Origin: Caldilineaceae bacterium
Lineage (GTDB): Bacteria; Chloroflexota; Anaerolineae; Caldilineales; Caldilineaceae
Direction: 5' to 3'
Assembly (NCBI GenBank): GCA_015494005.1
Contig: WGCB01000180.1
Location: 1 to 8,345 of the forward strand
Length of the DNA: 8,345 bases
Of the stretch, positions 1-5,761 are shown one piece after another. The notes below the pieces were generated by a model, which did no database searches, was not told the DNA's origin, and worked only from the letters and a program-made list of their open reading frames with translations. A program made the translations under genes and the position numbers. Numbering within the stretch: position 1 is the first letter of the stretch; each line of letters starts with the position of its first letter.

Positions 1-2
1 AC

Positions 3-2096
3 ACAGCCACCCTGCTGGGCACCGGCCTGGTGGAGCGCACAGACCAGGGCTGGCAGTGGGTCCCCGATGCCTTCCAGGAGGACGGCAGCCTGAAGCCAGA
101 GCGGGTGGCCATCCAGGATCCGGGGCCGGAGAACTGCGGCCAGTGTCACGGGACGGTCTACACCGGCAGCGAGCCCATGGCTCCTGATGAGATCAAGCCC
201 AACGACTGGCACACCCAGCGCACCGGCCAGCTTTTTTCGGGCCAGCGACTGAAGGACACCGGGCTCAACCTGGCCGGCAAGGACGACCTGGGCCGCCCCT
301 TCGACGTCCACGCGGAGCGAGACCTGGAGTGCGTCAGCTGCCACTACTCGGTGAACAACCCGGTCTACTACCAGGAGGCCCAGAGCGAGCGCCCTGAGTA
401 CCTGGAGTTCGATCCCCGGCGGCTGGACCTGGGCGAGTACCTGCTGCGGCCCAGCCACCAGTTCGCCAAGGGGACCGCGGCCCAGCACGCCACGGGCACC
501 CAGTACAAGGAGGCCATGCGCCGCTGCGAGTCCTGCCACAACACCGAGGCCACCCACGAGTGGCTCCCCTACAAAGATCTGCACATGGGCACCCTGAGCT
601 GCGAGACCTGCCACGTGCCCCAGCTCTACGAACCAGCCATCCAGCAGAACGACTGGACAGTCGTCACCCCCCAGGGGACGGCCCAGGTGAGCTACCGGGG
701 CGTGGACGGTCCCGTGGGTGATGTGCACTCCCTGGTCACGGGCTACGAGCCGGTCCTCCTCTGGCGGGGGGACATCGAGGGCCGCTCCCTGCTGGCCCCC
801 TTCAACCTGATCAGCTCCTGGTACTGGGTCCACGGGGATCCGGAGCGCCCGGTGCGGCTCCAGGATCTGAAGACCGCCTACCTGACGGAGGACGGCCGTT
901 ACCGGCCGGAGATCCTGGCCGCCTTTGACGCCAACCAGGACGGTCAGCTGGACGAGACCGAGCTGCGGCTGGACAGCGACGCCAAAGTCCAGGTGGTGCA
1001 GGGGCGGCTGGAGAGCCTGGGCCTGGAGAAGCCTCGCATCCGGGGCGAGATCCAGCCCTACAGCATCAACCACGACGTGACCTACGGCGAGTGGGCCACC
1101 AAGGACTGCGAGACCTGCCACAACGAGGACTCCCGCATCACCCGGCCCGTCCTGCTGGCCTCCTACGTTCCGGGCAATGTCACGCCCGAGTTCCTGGAGA
1201 ACCCCAACGTGAAGGCCAGTGGCCGGGTCTACACAGACGATCAGGGCGTCCTCTACTACCAGGCGGACACGGCCGGGGAGGGGCTCTACGTGCCCGGCCA
1301 TGACCGGGCAGACTGGGTGAACATCCTGGGCTGGCTCATGTTCCTGGGGACCCTGGGCGGCGTGGTGCTCCACGGCGGCCTGCGGGTCTACGAGGCGGCC
1401 CGCCATGCCCACGACCACTACAACGATGTGGCCGTGCGCAAGGTCTACATGTACACCATGTACGAACGCTTCTGGCACTGGCTCCAGGCCTTCACCATCC
1501 TGTTGCTCATGGCCACCGGCATCGTGATCCACCGGCCGGACGCCCTGGGCTGGGCCGACTTCGGCTGGGCCGTGCCCGTGCACAACGTGCTGGCCTTCAT
1601 CCTGCTGGCCAACGCCATCTTCGCGGCCTTCTACCACTTCGCCAGCGGCGAGATCCGCCAGTACCTGCCCGAACCTCGGGGCTACTTCCGCCAGGCCCTG
1701 ATCCAGGCCGAGTACTATCTGCGGGGCATCTTCCGCGGGGAGCCGCATCCCTTCGAGAAGACGCCGGAGCACAAGCTGAACCCGCTCCAGCAGGCCACCT
1801 ACTTCGCCATCCTCAACATCCTGCTGCCCTTGCAGATCGTCACCGGGCTGGCCATGTGGGGGGCTCAGCGCTGGCCCGAGATCACGGCCCGGCTGGGCGG
1901 CCTGCCCTGGCTGGCCCCCTTCCACACCCTCATCGCCTGGCTCTTCGCCAGCTTCGTGGTCCTGCACATCTACTTGACCACCACCGGGCACACGCCCCTG
2001 GCGGCCATCAAGGCCATGACTGTGGGCTGGGATGAGGTGGAGGTGCACGAGCATCCCCAGGCGCCCTCTGCCCGCCCCGCGGAGACGGGGGACTGA
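3..2096 (+). CDS. Multiheme cytochrome c fused to a cytochrome b561-like membrane domain (5' end missing)
   Basis: The reading frame is open to the left edge, and the GTG at 30 has no ribosome site, so the true start lies outside the window. Residues are numbered from that GTG. Five CXXCH haem-c sites are visible: C36-H40, C101-H105, C166-H170, C191-H195 and C360-H364. Residues 300-311 form a canonical EF-hand loop (D, N, D, Q, D, E at positions 1, 3, 5, 7, 9, 12). A hydrophobic helix follows at about 428-450, then four more at about 480-500, 516-537, 590-612 and 628-650. These carry candidate haem-b histidines H483, H518, H632 and H646, as in the FdnI/PhsC-type cytochrome b family. The layout suggests an exported haem domain exchanging electrons with the quinone pool through the membrane part. 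The neighbouring YeeE genes point to a sulfur compound (thiosulfate, tetrathionate or polysulfide) as partner, which is inference. More haem sites may lie upstream. The fusion architecture is secure; the substrate is unknown. Confidence 0.88.
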   Translation, partial: TATLLGTGLVERTDQGWQWVPDAFQEDGSLKPERVAIQDPGPENCGQCHGTVYTGSEPMAPDEIKPNDWHTQRTGQLFSGQRLKDTGLNLAGKDDLGRPFDVHAERDLECVSCHYSVNNPVYYQEAQSERPEYLEFDPRRLDLGEYLLRPSHQFAKGTAAQHATGTQYKEAMRRCESCHNTEATHEWLPYKDLHMGTLSCETCHVPQLYEPAIQQNDWTVVTPQGTAQVSYRGVDGPVGDVHSLVTGYEPVLLWRGDIEGRSLLAPFNLISSWYWVHGDPERPVRLQDLKTAYLTEDGRYRPEILAAFDANQDGQLDETELRLDSDAKVQVVQGRLESLGLEKPRIRGEIQPYSINHDVTYGEWATKDCETCHNEDSRITRPVLLASYVPGNVTPEFLENPNVKASGRVYTDDQGVLYYQADTAGEGLYVPGHDRADWVNILGWLMFLGTLGGVVLHGGLRVYEAARHAHDHYNDVAVRKVYMYTMYERFWHWLQAFTILLLMATGIVIHRPDALGWADFGWAVPVHNVLAFILLANAIFAAFYHFASGEIRQYLPEPRGYFRQALIQAEYYLRGIFRGEPHPFEKTPEHKLNPLQQATYFAILNILLPLQIVTGLAMWGAQRWPEITARLGGLPWLAPFHTLIAWLFASFVVLHIYLTTTGHTPLAAIKAMTVGWDEVEVHEHPQAPSARPAETGD

Positions 2097-2117
2097 GGCG
2101 CCATCCGGACGCGCTGG

Positions 2118-2157
2118 CCTGTCCGGGGACCCCCCGGCCCGAGGATCCCCGGACAGG
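2118..2157 (+). terminator. Strong 12-bp GC-rich stem-loop after the cytochrome gene
   Basis: Positions 2118-2129 (CCTGTCCGGGGA) and 2146-2157 (TCCCCGGACAGG) are perfect inverted repeats with a 16-base loop, starting 21 bases after the cytochrome stop codon. There is no T-run behind it, so it is not a classical intrinsic terminator. It could be a partial terminator, an RNA-stabilising hairpin, or a protein-binding palindrome. Confidence 0.5.
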
Positions 2158-2195
2158 TTCAGCCCTAGCAGCGCCGTGGCACGGACTCCCGTGTC

Positions 2196-2235
2196 GACTC
2201 GACGTATCAACTCGGCGTATCGACTCGACTTCATC
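2196..2235 (+). repeat. Three imperfect 13-bp tandem repeats
   Basis: Three adjoining units can be read: GACTCGACGTATC (2196-2208), AACTCGGCGTATC (2209-2221) and GACTCGACTTCATC (2222-2235, one base longer). They sit in the noncoding spacer before the first YeeE gene and run directly into the next repeat pair. Their place and near-regular spacing would fit a multi-site operator, but slippage duplication is equally possible. Confidence 0.6.
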
Positions 2236-2257
2236 CGGACATTTTCATCCGGACATT
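2230..2257 (+). repeat. Perfect 14-bp tandem duplication
   Basis: TTCATCCGGACATT occurs twice head to tail (2230-2243 and 2244-2257), ending 18 bases before the ribosome site of the first YeeE gene. Its core CATCCGGAC also occurs at 2102-2110, just after the cytochrome stop, making three copies in one spacer. I see no convincing -35/-10 pair next to it. Confidence 0.75.
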
Positions 2258-2275
2258 GGCCTGGCATCACCTTCC

Positions 2276-2282
2276 AAGGAGG
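2276..2282 (+). promoter_or_regulatory. Ribosome binding site that sets the YeeE start
   Basis: AAGGAGG lies 10 bases before the ATG at 2293. The frame stays open for about 260 bases upstream, so this site is the main reason for placing the start at 2293 and treating the upstream stretch as noncoding. Confidence 0.75.
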
Positions 2283-2292
2283 CTGCTCCGCT

Positions 2293-2853
2293 ATGACAAC
2301 CTTGGCTCACACCAAACCCGTGACGAAAGTGGCGAGCCGCTCCGAGCCCAAGCCCTACGTCAACCCCTACGTGGGGGGCGTGCTCCTGGGCATCGTCCTC
2401 TTCCTGGCCTTCTTCCTGACCGGGAACGGCCTGGGCGCCTCGGGCGGGCTCAACCGGCTGATCATCTGGATCATCGACCTGGTCGCGCCCCAGCACGTGG
2501 ACCGGGTCTCCTACCTGATCCACTACGCGGGGGGCGACAAGAACGCCCTGGACCACTGGATTGTGCTCATGACCGTGGGCATCTTCCTGGGGGGCTTCCT
2601 CTCCGGCTGGATTGGCCGCCGGGTGAAGCTGGAGACCGTGCGCGGGCCGCACATCTCCGTGCGCCAGCGCTGGCTCCTGGCCTACCTGGGGGGCATCGTC
2701 ACCGGGTTCGGCGCTCGCCTGGCCCGGGGCTGCACCTCTGGACAGGGACTCTCGGGATCGTCCACCCTCTCCGTGGGCAGCTGGGCCTTCCTGCTGGCCT
2801 TCTTCGCTGGGGGCTACGGCCTGGCCTACTTCGTGCGCCGGCTCTGGAACTAA
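2293..2853 (+). CDS. YeeE/YedE-family membrane protein, first half-transporter
   Basis: This 186-residue protein has a short basic, polar N-terminus (1-26) followed by hydrophobic helices at about 27-45, 52-65, 87-108, 127-143 and 160-180. The family signature is the segment ARLARGCTSGQGLSG at 141-155, typical of the YeeE/YedE sulfur-transport family. Its only cysteine is C147, inside that motif. In the studied thiosulfate transporter of this family (YeeE/TsuA), conserved pore cysteines contact the substrate. The length is about half that of a full YeeE, and a second family member starts 101 bases downstream, so the two probably form one two-part transporter. That pairing is inference. Family assignment is firm; thiosulfate as cargo is likely but not shown by sequence alone. 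Confidence 0.88.
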   Translation: MTTLAHTKPVTKVASRSEPKPYVNPYVGGVLLGIVLFLAFFLTGNGLGASGGLNRLIIWIIDLVAPQHVDRVSYLIHYAGGDKNALDHWIVLMTVGIFLGGFLSGWIGRRVKLETVRGPHISVRQRWLLAYLGGIVTGFGARLARGCTSGQGLSGSSTLSVGSWAFLLAFFAGGYGLAYFVRRLWN

Positions 2854-2874
2854 CCCGCAACCCATCGAGCCCGG

Positions 2875-2937
2875 CAGTCGTGGACTGGATGTCCACCGGC
2901 TGGCCGGTGACTGGCTCGACGGTCACTGACACGGTCA
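2875..2937 (+). other. Small hairpins and a short direct repeat between the two YeeE genes
   Basis: The 101-base spacer holds two small hairpins: CAGTC-GTG-GACTG (2875-2887) and CACCGG-CTGG-CCGGTG (2894-2909). It also holds a 12-base-spaced direct repeat of ACGGTCA (2919-2925 and 2931-2937). None looks like a terminator. The second gene has its own ribosome site, TAGGAGG at 2943-2949, so it can be translated independently. The structures are visible but their role is unknown. Confidence 0.4.
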
Positions 2938-2954
2938 TCCACTAGGAGGCGACC

Positions 2955-4178
2955 ATGGCACCCTTTCCGCTGTTCGATCTCATCGGGAAATTTGCGACCT
3001 ACGTCATCTATCTGCTCATCGGCATCTCCTTCGGCGCCGTGCTGGAGATGTCCGGATTTGCCCTCTCCACCAAGCTGACCGGCCAGTTCTACATGCGGGA
3101 TCAGACCGTCTTCAAGGTCATGTTCACCGGTGTCATCGTGGCCATGGTGCTCATCTTTGGCGCCACCGGGCTGGGGATGCTGGACTACAACCGCATCTGG
3201 GTGCCGCCCACCTATCTCTGGCCCGGGACCCTGGGCGGCCTGCTCATCGGCGTGGGCTTCATCATCGGCGGTTTCTGTCCTGGCACCTCGGTGATGGCCG
3301 CGGCCACCGGCAAGATCGACGCCATGTTCTTCGTCGGCGGCATCCTCACCGGCATCATCATCTTCGGTGAGTCCTTGGGCTTCTTCGACCATTTCTGGAA
3401 CTCCAGCTACATGGGCCGTTTCACCCTGCCGGACCTGTTGGGCGTGAGCACCGGCGCGGTGGTCCTGGGGACGGTCCTGGTGGCCATCCTCCTGCTCTGG
3501 GGCGCGGACCTGGTGGAGCGGATCTACAACCCGGCCAAGAAGCGCAAGCCGGACATCACACCGGCCCACTTCCTGGGCGCTGGCGTCCTGGCCCTGCTAG
3601 CGGTGGGCGTCATGGTCATCGGCCAGCCCACAGCGGACGAGCTGTGGCAGCGGGTGGCGCCGGAGAAGGAGCCTCTGCTGACCAACCGGGAGGTCCAGAT
3701 CCACCCGGCGGAGCTGCGCAAGCTCTACTACGATCCCCTGGTCAACCTGGTCATGCTGGACGTGCGGGACGAGGCGGACTACAATATCTTCCATCTCAAG
3801 GATGCTCGTCGAGTGGACCTGGACAAGCTGGAGGAGATCGTGCCGGAGCTCCAGAGCGCGCCCGATGGCACCGTGGTGGTCCTGATGAGCAACGACGAGA
3901 CCTGGGCCACCGAGGGCTGGAAGCGCCTGGTGGCGCTGGGGGTCCCCAACGTCTACATCCTGGAGGGCGGGATCAACAACTGGCTGGCCGTCTACGGGGA
4001 AGGGGAACACGAGCCCCTGGCCGCGGACGGCGATGAGACCCTGCGCTACGTCTTCCACGCTGCGCTGGGGGACATGGACCCGGTGGCCGAGCCCAGCCAG
4101 CACGACGAGGGCATCGAGTACACGCCCAAGGTGAAGATCCAGAAGAAGGCCCCCACGGGGGGCGGTGGCTGCGGTTGA
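2955..4178 (+). CDS. YeeE/YedE-family transporter half fused to a cysteine-less rhodanese-like domain
   Basis: The protein has 407 residues, with TAGGAGG five bases before the ATG. Residues 1-185 and about 205-223 are membrane-embedded. The motif GGFCPGTS (105-112) is the sulfur-transporter signature, with C108. Residues about 245-350 form a rhodanese fold: LDVRDEADYN at 268-277, H280, and the closing ILEGGINNWL at 335-344. The active-site loop after VVVL (307-310) reads MSNDETW instead of a Cys-X-X-Gly loop, so the domain lacks the persulfide cysteine. The tail ends in GGGGCG, giving C406. C108 and C406 are the only cysteines in the protein. A rhodanese tied to a YeeE pore would normally receive imported sulfane sulfur on the cytoplasmic side; here the tail cysteine may take that role, which is inference. 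The preceding YeeE half is the likely partner. Family calls are firm; rhodanese activity is doubtful. Confidence 0.9.
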   Translation: MAPFPLFDLIGKFATYVIYLLIGISFGAVLEMSGFALSTKLTGQFYMRDQTVFKVMFTGVIVAMVLIFGATGLGMLDYNRIWVPPTYLWPGTLGGLLIGVGFIIGGFCPGTSVMAAATGKIDAMFFVGGILTGIIIFGESLGFFDHFWNSSYMGRFTLPDLLGVSTGAVVLGTVLVAILLLWGADLVERIYNPAKKRKPDITPAHFLGAGVLALLAVGVMVIGQPTADELWQRVAPEKEPLLTNREVQIHPAELRKLYYDPLVNLVMLDVRDEADYNIFHLKDARRVDLDKLEEIVPELQSAPDGTVVVLMSNDETWATEGWKRLVALGVPNVYILEGGINNWLAVYGEGEHEPLAADGDETLRYVFHAALGDMDPVAEPSQHDEGIEYTPKVKIQKKAPTGGGGCG

Positions 4179-4224
4179 TCCGAGCCGGATCGCCGCTGGA
4201 TGTCACAGGGGGAAGGAGGACGCC

Positions 4225-4821
4225 ATGCCATCCCTGTTCCAGAAACTTTTCAGCCGCACACCCATGGCCCGCTCCACTCGGGCCTACGAGTTTGGGCTCC
4301 AGTTCCTGGATCTGCCCCCGGATCCCCTGGTCCTGGACATCGGCACAGGCCAGGGGAACGGCACGGCCTTCCTGAGCCGCCGGTTGCCGGACGCCCAGGT
4401 GGTCAGCCTGGACATCGACCTGACCTGCTTCAATCCGGACGAGCTCGCCTTCGGCCCCAAGCGTCCCTGGTTCATCCAGGCCACGGCCCTAGCCATGCCC
4501 CTGGCCACCGCCAGCCTGGACGCGGTGGTGCTGGTCATGACCTTCCACTGCCTGCCCCAGTCCCAGCAGGTCCTGGCCGAGGTGGCCCGGGTGTTGCGCC
4601 CTGGCGGCATGCTGCTCCTGGCTGACGTGGATGGCCATCACTGGATGGCCCGTCCTTTCGAGCTGGTGGAGCACCTCTTCGTCAGCCCCTTCACCCACGC
4701 TTACACGCCGGAGGAGCTGGAGCAGATGACCCGGCAGGTGGGGCTGGTAGACTTCCAGGTCCACCGCCGGCCGGGCAAGGAGCGGGGCTTCATGATGTGG
4801 GTCACGGCCCGCAAACCGTGA
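4225..4821 (+). CDS. Class I SAM-dependent methyltransferase
   Basis: This 198-residue protein starts at an ATG five bases after AAGGAGG (4213-4219), 46 bases behind the rhodanese fusion and probably in the same transcript. The Rossmann SAM-binding loop is LVLDIGTGQGNGT (35-47), and the acidic residue at the end of the second strand is in VSLDID (60-65). VLRPGGMLLLADVDG (123-137) is the usual post-motif strand of the Methyltransf_11/25 type. H108 and C109 sit where the fourth-strand motif falls. No feature identifies the acceptor. Location beside sulfur genes leaves open a thiol, quinone or cofactor substrate, but the sequence does not decide. There is no signal peptide, so it should be cytoplasmic. 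The fold is firm and the substrate unknown. Confidence 0.87.
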   Translation: MPSLFQKLFSRTPMARSTRAYEFGLQFLDLPPDPLVLDIGTGQGNGTAFLSRRLPDAQVVSLDIDLTCFNPDELAFGPKRPWFIQATALAMPLATASLDAVVLVMTFHCLPQSQQVLAEVARVLRPGGMLLLADVDGHHWMARPFELVEHLFVSPFTHAYTPEELEQMTRQVGLVDFQVHRRPGKERGFMMWVTARKP

Positions 4822-4827
4822 GGAAGC

Positions 4828-4846
4828 GCTCCCGAATTCCGGGAGC
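4828..4846 (+). terminator. Hairpin just after the methyltransferase gene
   Basis: GCTCCCG (4828-4834) pairs perfectly with CGGGAGC (4840-4846) around a five-base loop, six bases after the stop codon. No T-run follows, so it is a weak or Rho-assisted terminator at best. It lies just ahead of the next promoter, which supports an operon boundary here. Confidence 0.5.
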
Positions 4847-4854
4847 CAACATCG

Positions 4855-4884
4855 TTGCGCAAAGGCCTCCGTCTGGCCTATAAT
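4855..4884 (+). promoter_or_regulatory. Promoter of the fmdE-modAB operon
   Basis: A perfect -10 box TATAAT lies at 4879-4884. The best -35 candidate is TTGCGC at 4855-4860 with an 18-base spacer; it matches only the TTG half of TTGACA. Transcription would start near 4891, leaving a leader of about 225 bases before the ATG at 5117. The perfect -10 in GC-rich DNA, placed after a hairpin and before a folded leader, makes this credible. Confidence 0.65.
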
Positions 4885-4907
4885 GAAGTGGGTAGAACAA
4901 CCGAATA

Positions 4908-5050
4908 GCGACGTTCCGAGCCATGCCGCCTACAGCCGCCCGGCCAGGGTTGCATGGCCGACCTCGCCGATGCGAGGCGTTTTCCCGGGAGCTCCCCAGA
5001 GGGGACGGGAAGACGTAGGGTCGTTGGGGAAACCCGGCGGCCTCCCGACG
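4908..5050 (+). promoter_or_regulatory. Structured leader RNA, probable molybdenum-cofactor (Moco) riboswitch
   Basis: The leader folds into consecutive stems. CGGCCA/TGGCCG is at 4941-4946/4955-4960, and CCTCGC/GCGAGG with a CGAT loop at 4962-4977. A long stem pairs 4977-4987 with 5006-5016 (11 pairs, two wobbles) and is capped by TCCCC-AGA-GGGGA (4993-5005). CGTTGGG-GAAA-CCCGGCG, a GNRA-capped hairpin, is at 5022-5039, bracketed by CGTAGGG/CCCGACG (5014-5020/5044-5050); the last stem shares three bases with the long stem. The 5' segment TTCCGAGCC (4914-4922) and the 3' segment GCCTCCCG (5040-5047), the latter directly behind the tetraloop hairpin, resemble the conserved ends of the E. coli moaA leader as I remember it. 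Moco RNAs sit before molybdenum uptake and cofactor genes and lower expression when cofactor is plentiful. The genes here, fmdE-like and modAB, fit. The folding is seen; the class name is inference from memory. Confidence 0.6.
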
Positions 5051-5053
5051 TTT

Positions 5054-5088
5054 CCATCCAGGCAGGTTCGCGAAGCCTGCTTGGATGG
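5054..5088 (+). promoter_or_regulatory. 13-bp hairpin between the leader RNA core and the ribosome site
   Basis: CCATCCAGGCAGG (5054-5066) pairs with CCTGCTTGGATGG (5076-5088) over 13 pairs, one of them G-U, around a nine-base loop. It follows the proposed aptamer by three bases and ends 12 bases before the ribosome site. Without a T-run it is unlikely to be an intrinsic terminator. It may be the expression platform, or a spacer that isolates the aptamer from the start region. Confidence 0.55.
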
Positions 5089-5099
5089 GCAACCGAATT

Positions 5100-5115
5100 G
5101 GAAAGGACGCCTTCC
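5100..5115 (+). promoter_or_regulatory. Ribosome site within a small hairpin
   Basis: The purine-rich site GAAAGGA (5101-5107) ends nine bases before the ATG at 5117. It can fold locally: GG (5100-5101) and AAGG (5103-5106) pair with CCTT (5110-5113) and CC (5114-5115) around loop ACG, with one bulged A. GGAAA (5100-5104) can alternatively pair with TTTCC at 5051-5055, at the aptamer edge. Both options would suit control of translation start by the leader; this is inference. Confidence 0.4.
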
Positions 5116-5116
5116 C

Positions 5117-5761
5117 ATGACCGACATCCAAGCATTGCTGCAACGCTCCGCCGCCCGCCACAGCCACCTCTGTCCTCGCCAGGTGCTGGGCGTGCGCATC
5201 GGACTGGCCGGGGCCGCCGCCCTGGGCCTAGACGTTCCCCGCCAAGACAAACGCCTCCTCGTCATCCTGGAAACCGACGGCTGCTTCGCCGACGGGGTGG
5301 AAGTGGCCACCGGCGCCACCGTGGGCCATCGCACCCTGCGGGTGGAGGATCTGGGCAAGATCGCGGCCACCTTCATCGATGTGAAGACCGGCCGGGCCGT
5401 CCGGGTGGCCCCCCGGCTGGACGTGCGCCAGCGGGCCCTGGCCTATGCGCCGGACGAGCGTCGCCACTACTTCGCCCAGCTCAAGGCCTACCAGATCATG
5501 CCCGACGAGGAGATGCTCATGCTCCAGGACGTGGAGCTGACCACGCCGGTGGAGGCCATCGTCAGCCGGCCGGTGATCCGCACCAACTGCCAGATCTGCG
5601 GCGAGGAGATCATCAACGAGCGGGAGGTCCACCGGGATGGCCAGGTGCTCTGCCGCACCTGCGCCGGGGACGGCTACTACCGCCTGCTGGCCCCGGTGCG
5701 GATGGACAAGGCCGTGCCGACAGGCGAGGTGGCGTCCGCCTTCCAGGACGGAGGCGCATGA
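5117..5761 (+). CDS. FmdE-like protein with C-terminal zinc finger
   Basis: The 214-residue protein matches the FmdE family (named from formylmethanofuran dehydrogenase subunit E). The N-terminal motif RHSHLCPRQVLG (14-25) carries H17 and C19. ETDGCFADGVEVATGATVG (52-70) carries the family cysteine C56. The C-terminus has a four-cysteine zinc ribbon, C158-X2-C161 and C179-X2-C182. Many bacteria without methanogenesis encode such proteins next to molybdenum or tungsten enzyme genes, where a cofactor or metal-handling role is suspected but not settled. It is the first gene behind the Moco-like leader and its stop codon meets modA, so it is co-expressed with molybdate uptake. The frame is open back through the leader to an ATG at 4883, but that ATG lies within the -10 box, so 5117 was chosen. 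Family is firm; function is open. Confidence 0.87.
   Translation: MTDIQALLQRSAARHSHLCPRQVLGVRIGLAGAAALGLDVPRQDKRLLVILETDGCFADGVEVATGATVGHRTLRVEDLGKIAATFIDVKTGRAVRVAPRLDVRQRALAYAPDERRHYFAQLKAYQIMPDEEMLMLQDVELTTPVEAIVSRPVIRTNCQICGEEIINEREVHRDGQVLCRTCAGDGYYRLLAPVRMDKAVPTGEVASAFQDGGA

Noticed and set aside
2205..2245. A promoter within the repeats before the first YeeE gene
   Set aside because: TATCAA at 2205-2210 is a poor -10 match and no -35 at suitable spacing was found, so only the repeats are reported.
2032..2292. Long N-terminal extension of the first YeeE protein
   Set aside because: The open frame overlaps the cytochrome gene, translates to low-complexity arginine/proline/serine sequence across repeats, and a well-placed AAGGAGG marks the start at 2293.
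2850..3569. Long open frames on the minus strand opposite the transporter genes
   Set aside because: They are rich in His, Gln, Gly, Asp and Ala with no recognisable fold, as expected for shadows of GC-rich genes, and lie fully opposite well-supported genes.
4908..5050. Cobalamin, FMN or TPP riboswitch as the leader class
   Set aside because: The conserved boxes of these classes, such as the B12 box or the TPP CTGAGA element, are absent, and the downstream genes point to molybdenum.
4883..5116. N-terminal extension of the FmdE-like protein from an ATG at 4883
   Set aside because: The frame is open, but this ATG overlaps the perfect TATAAT box, has no ribosome site, and the added sequence is arginine- and proline-rich noise over a folded leader.
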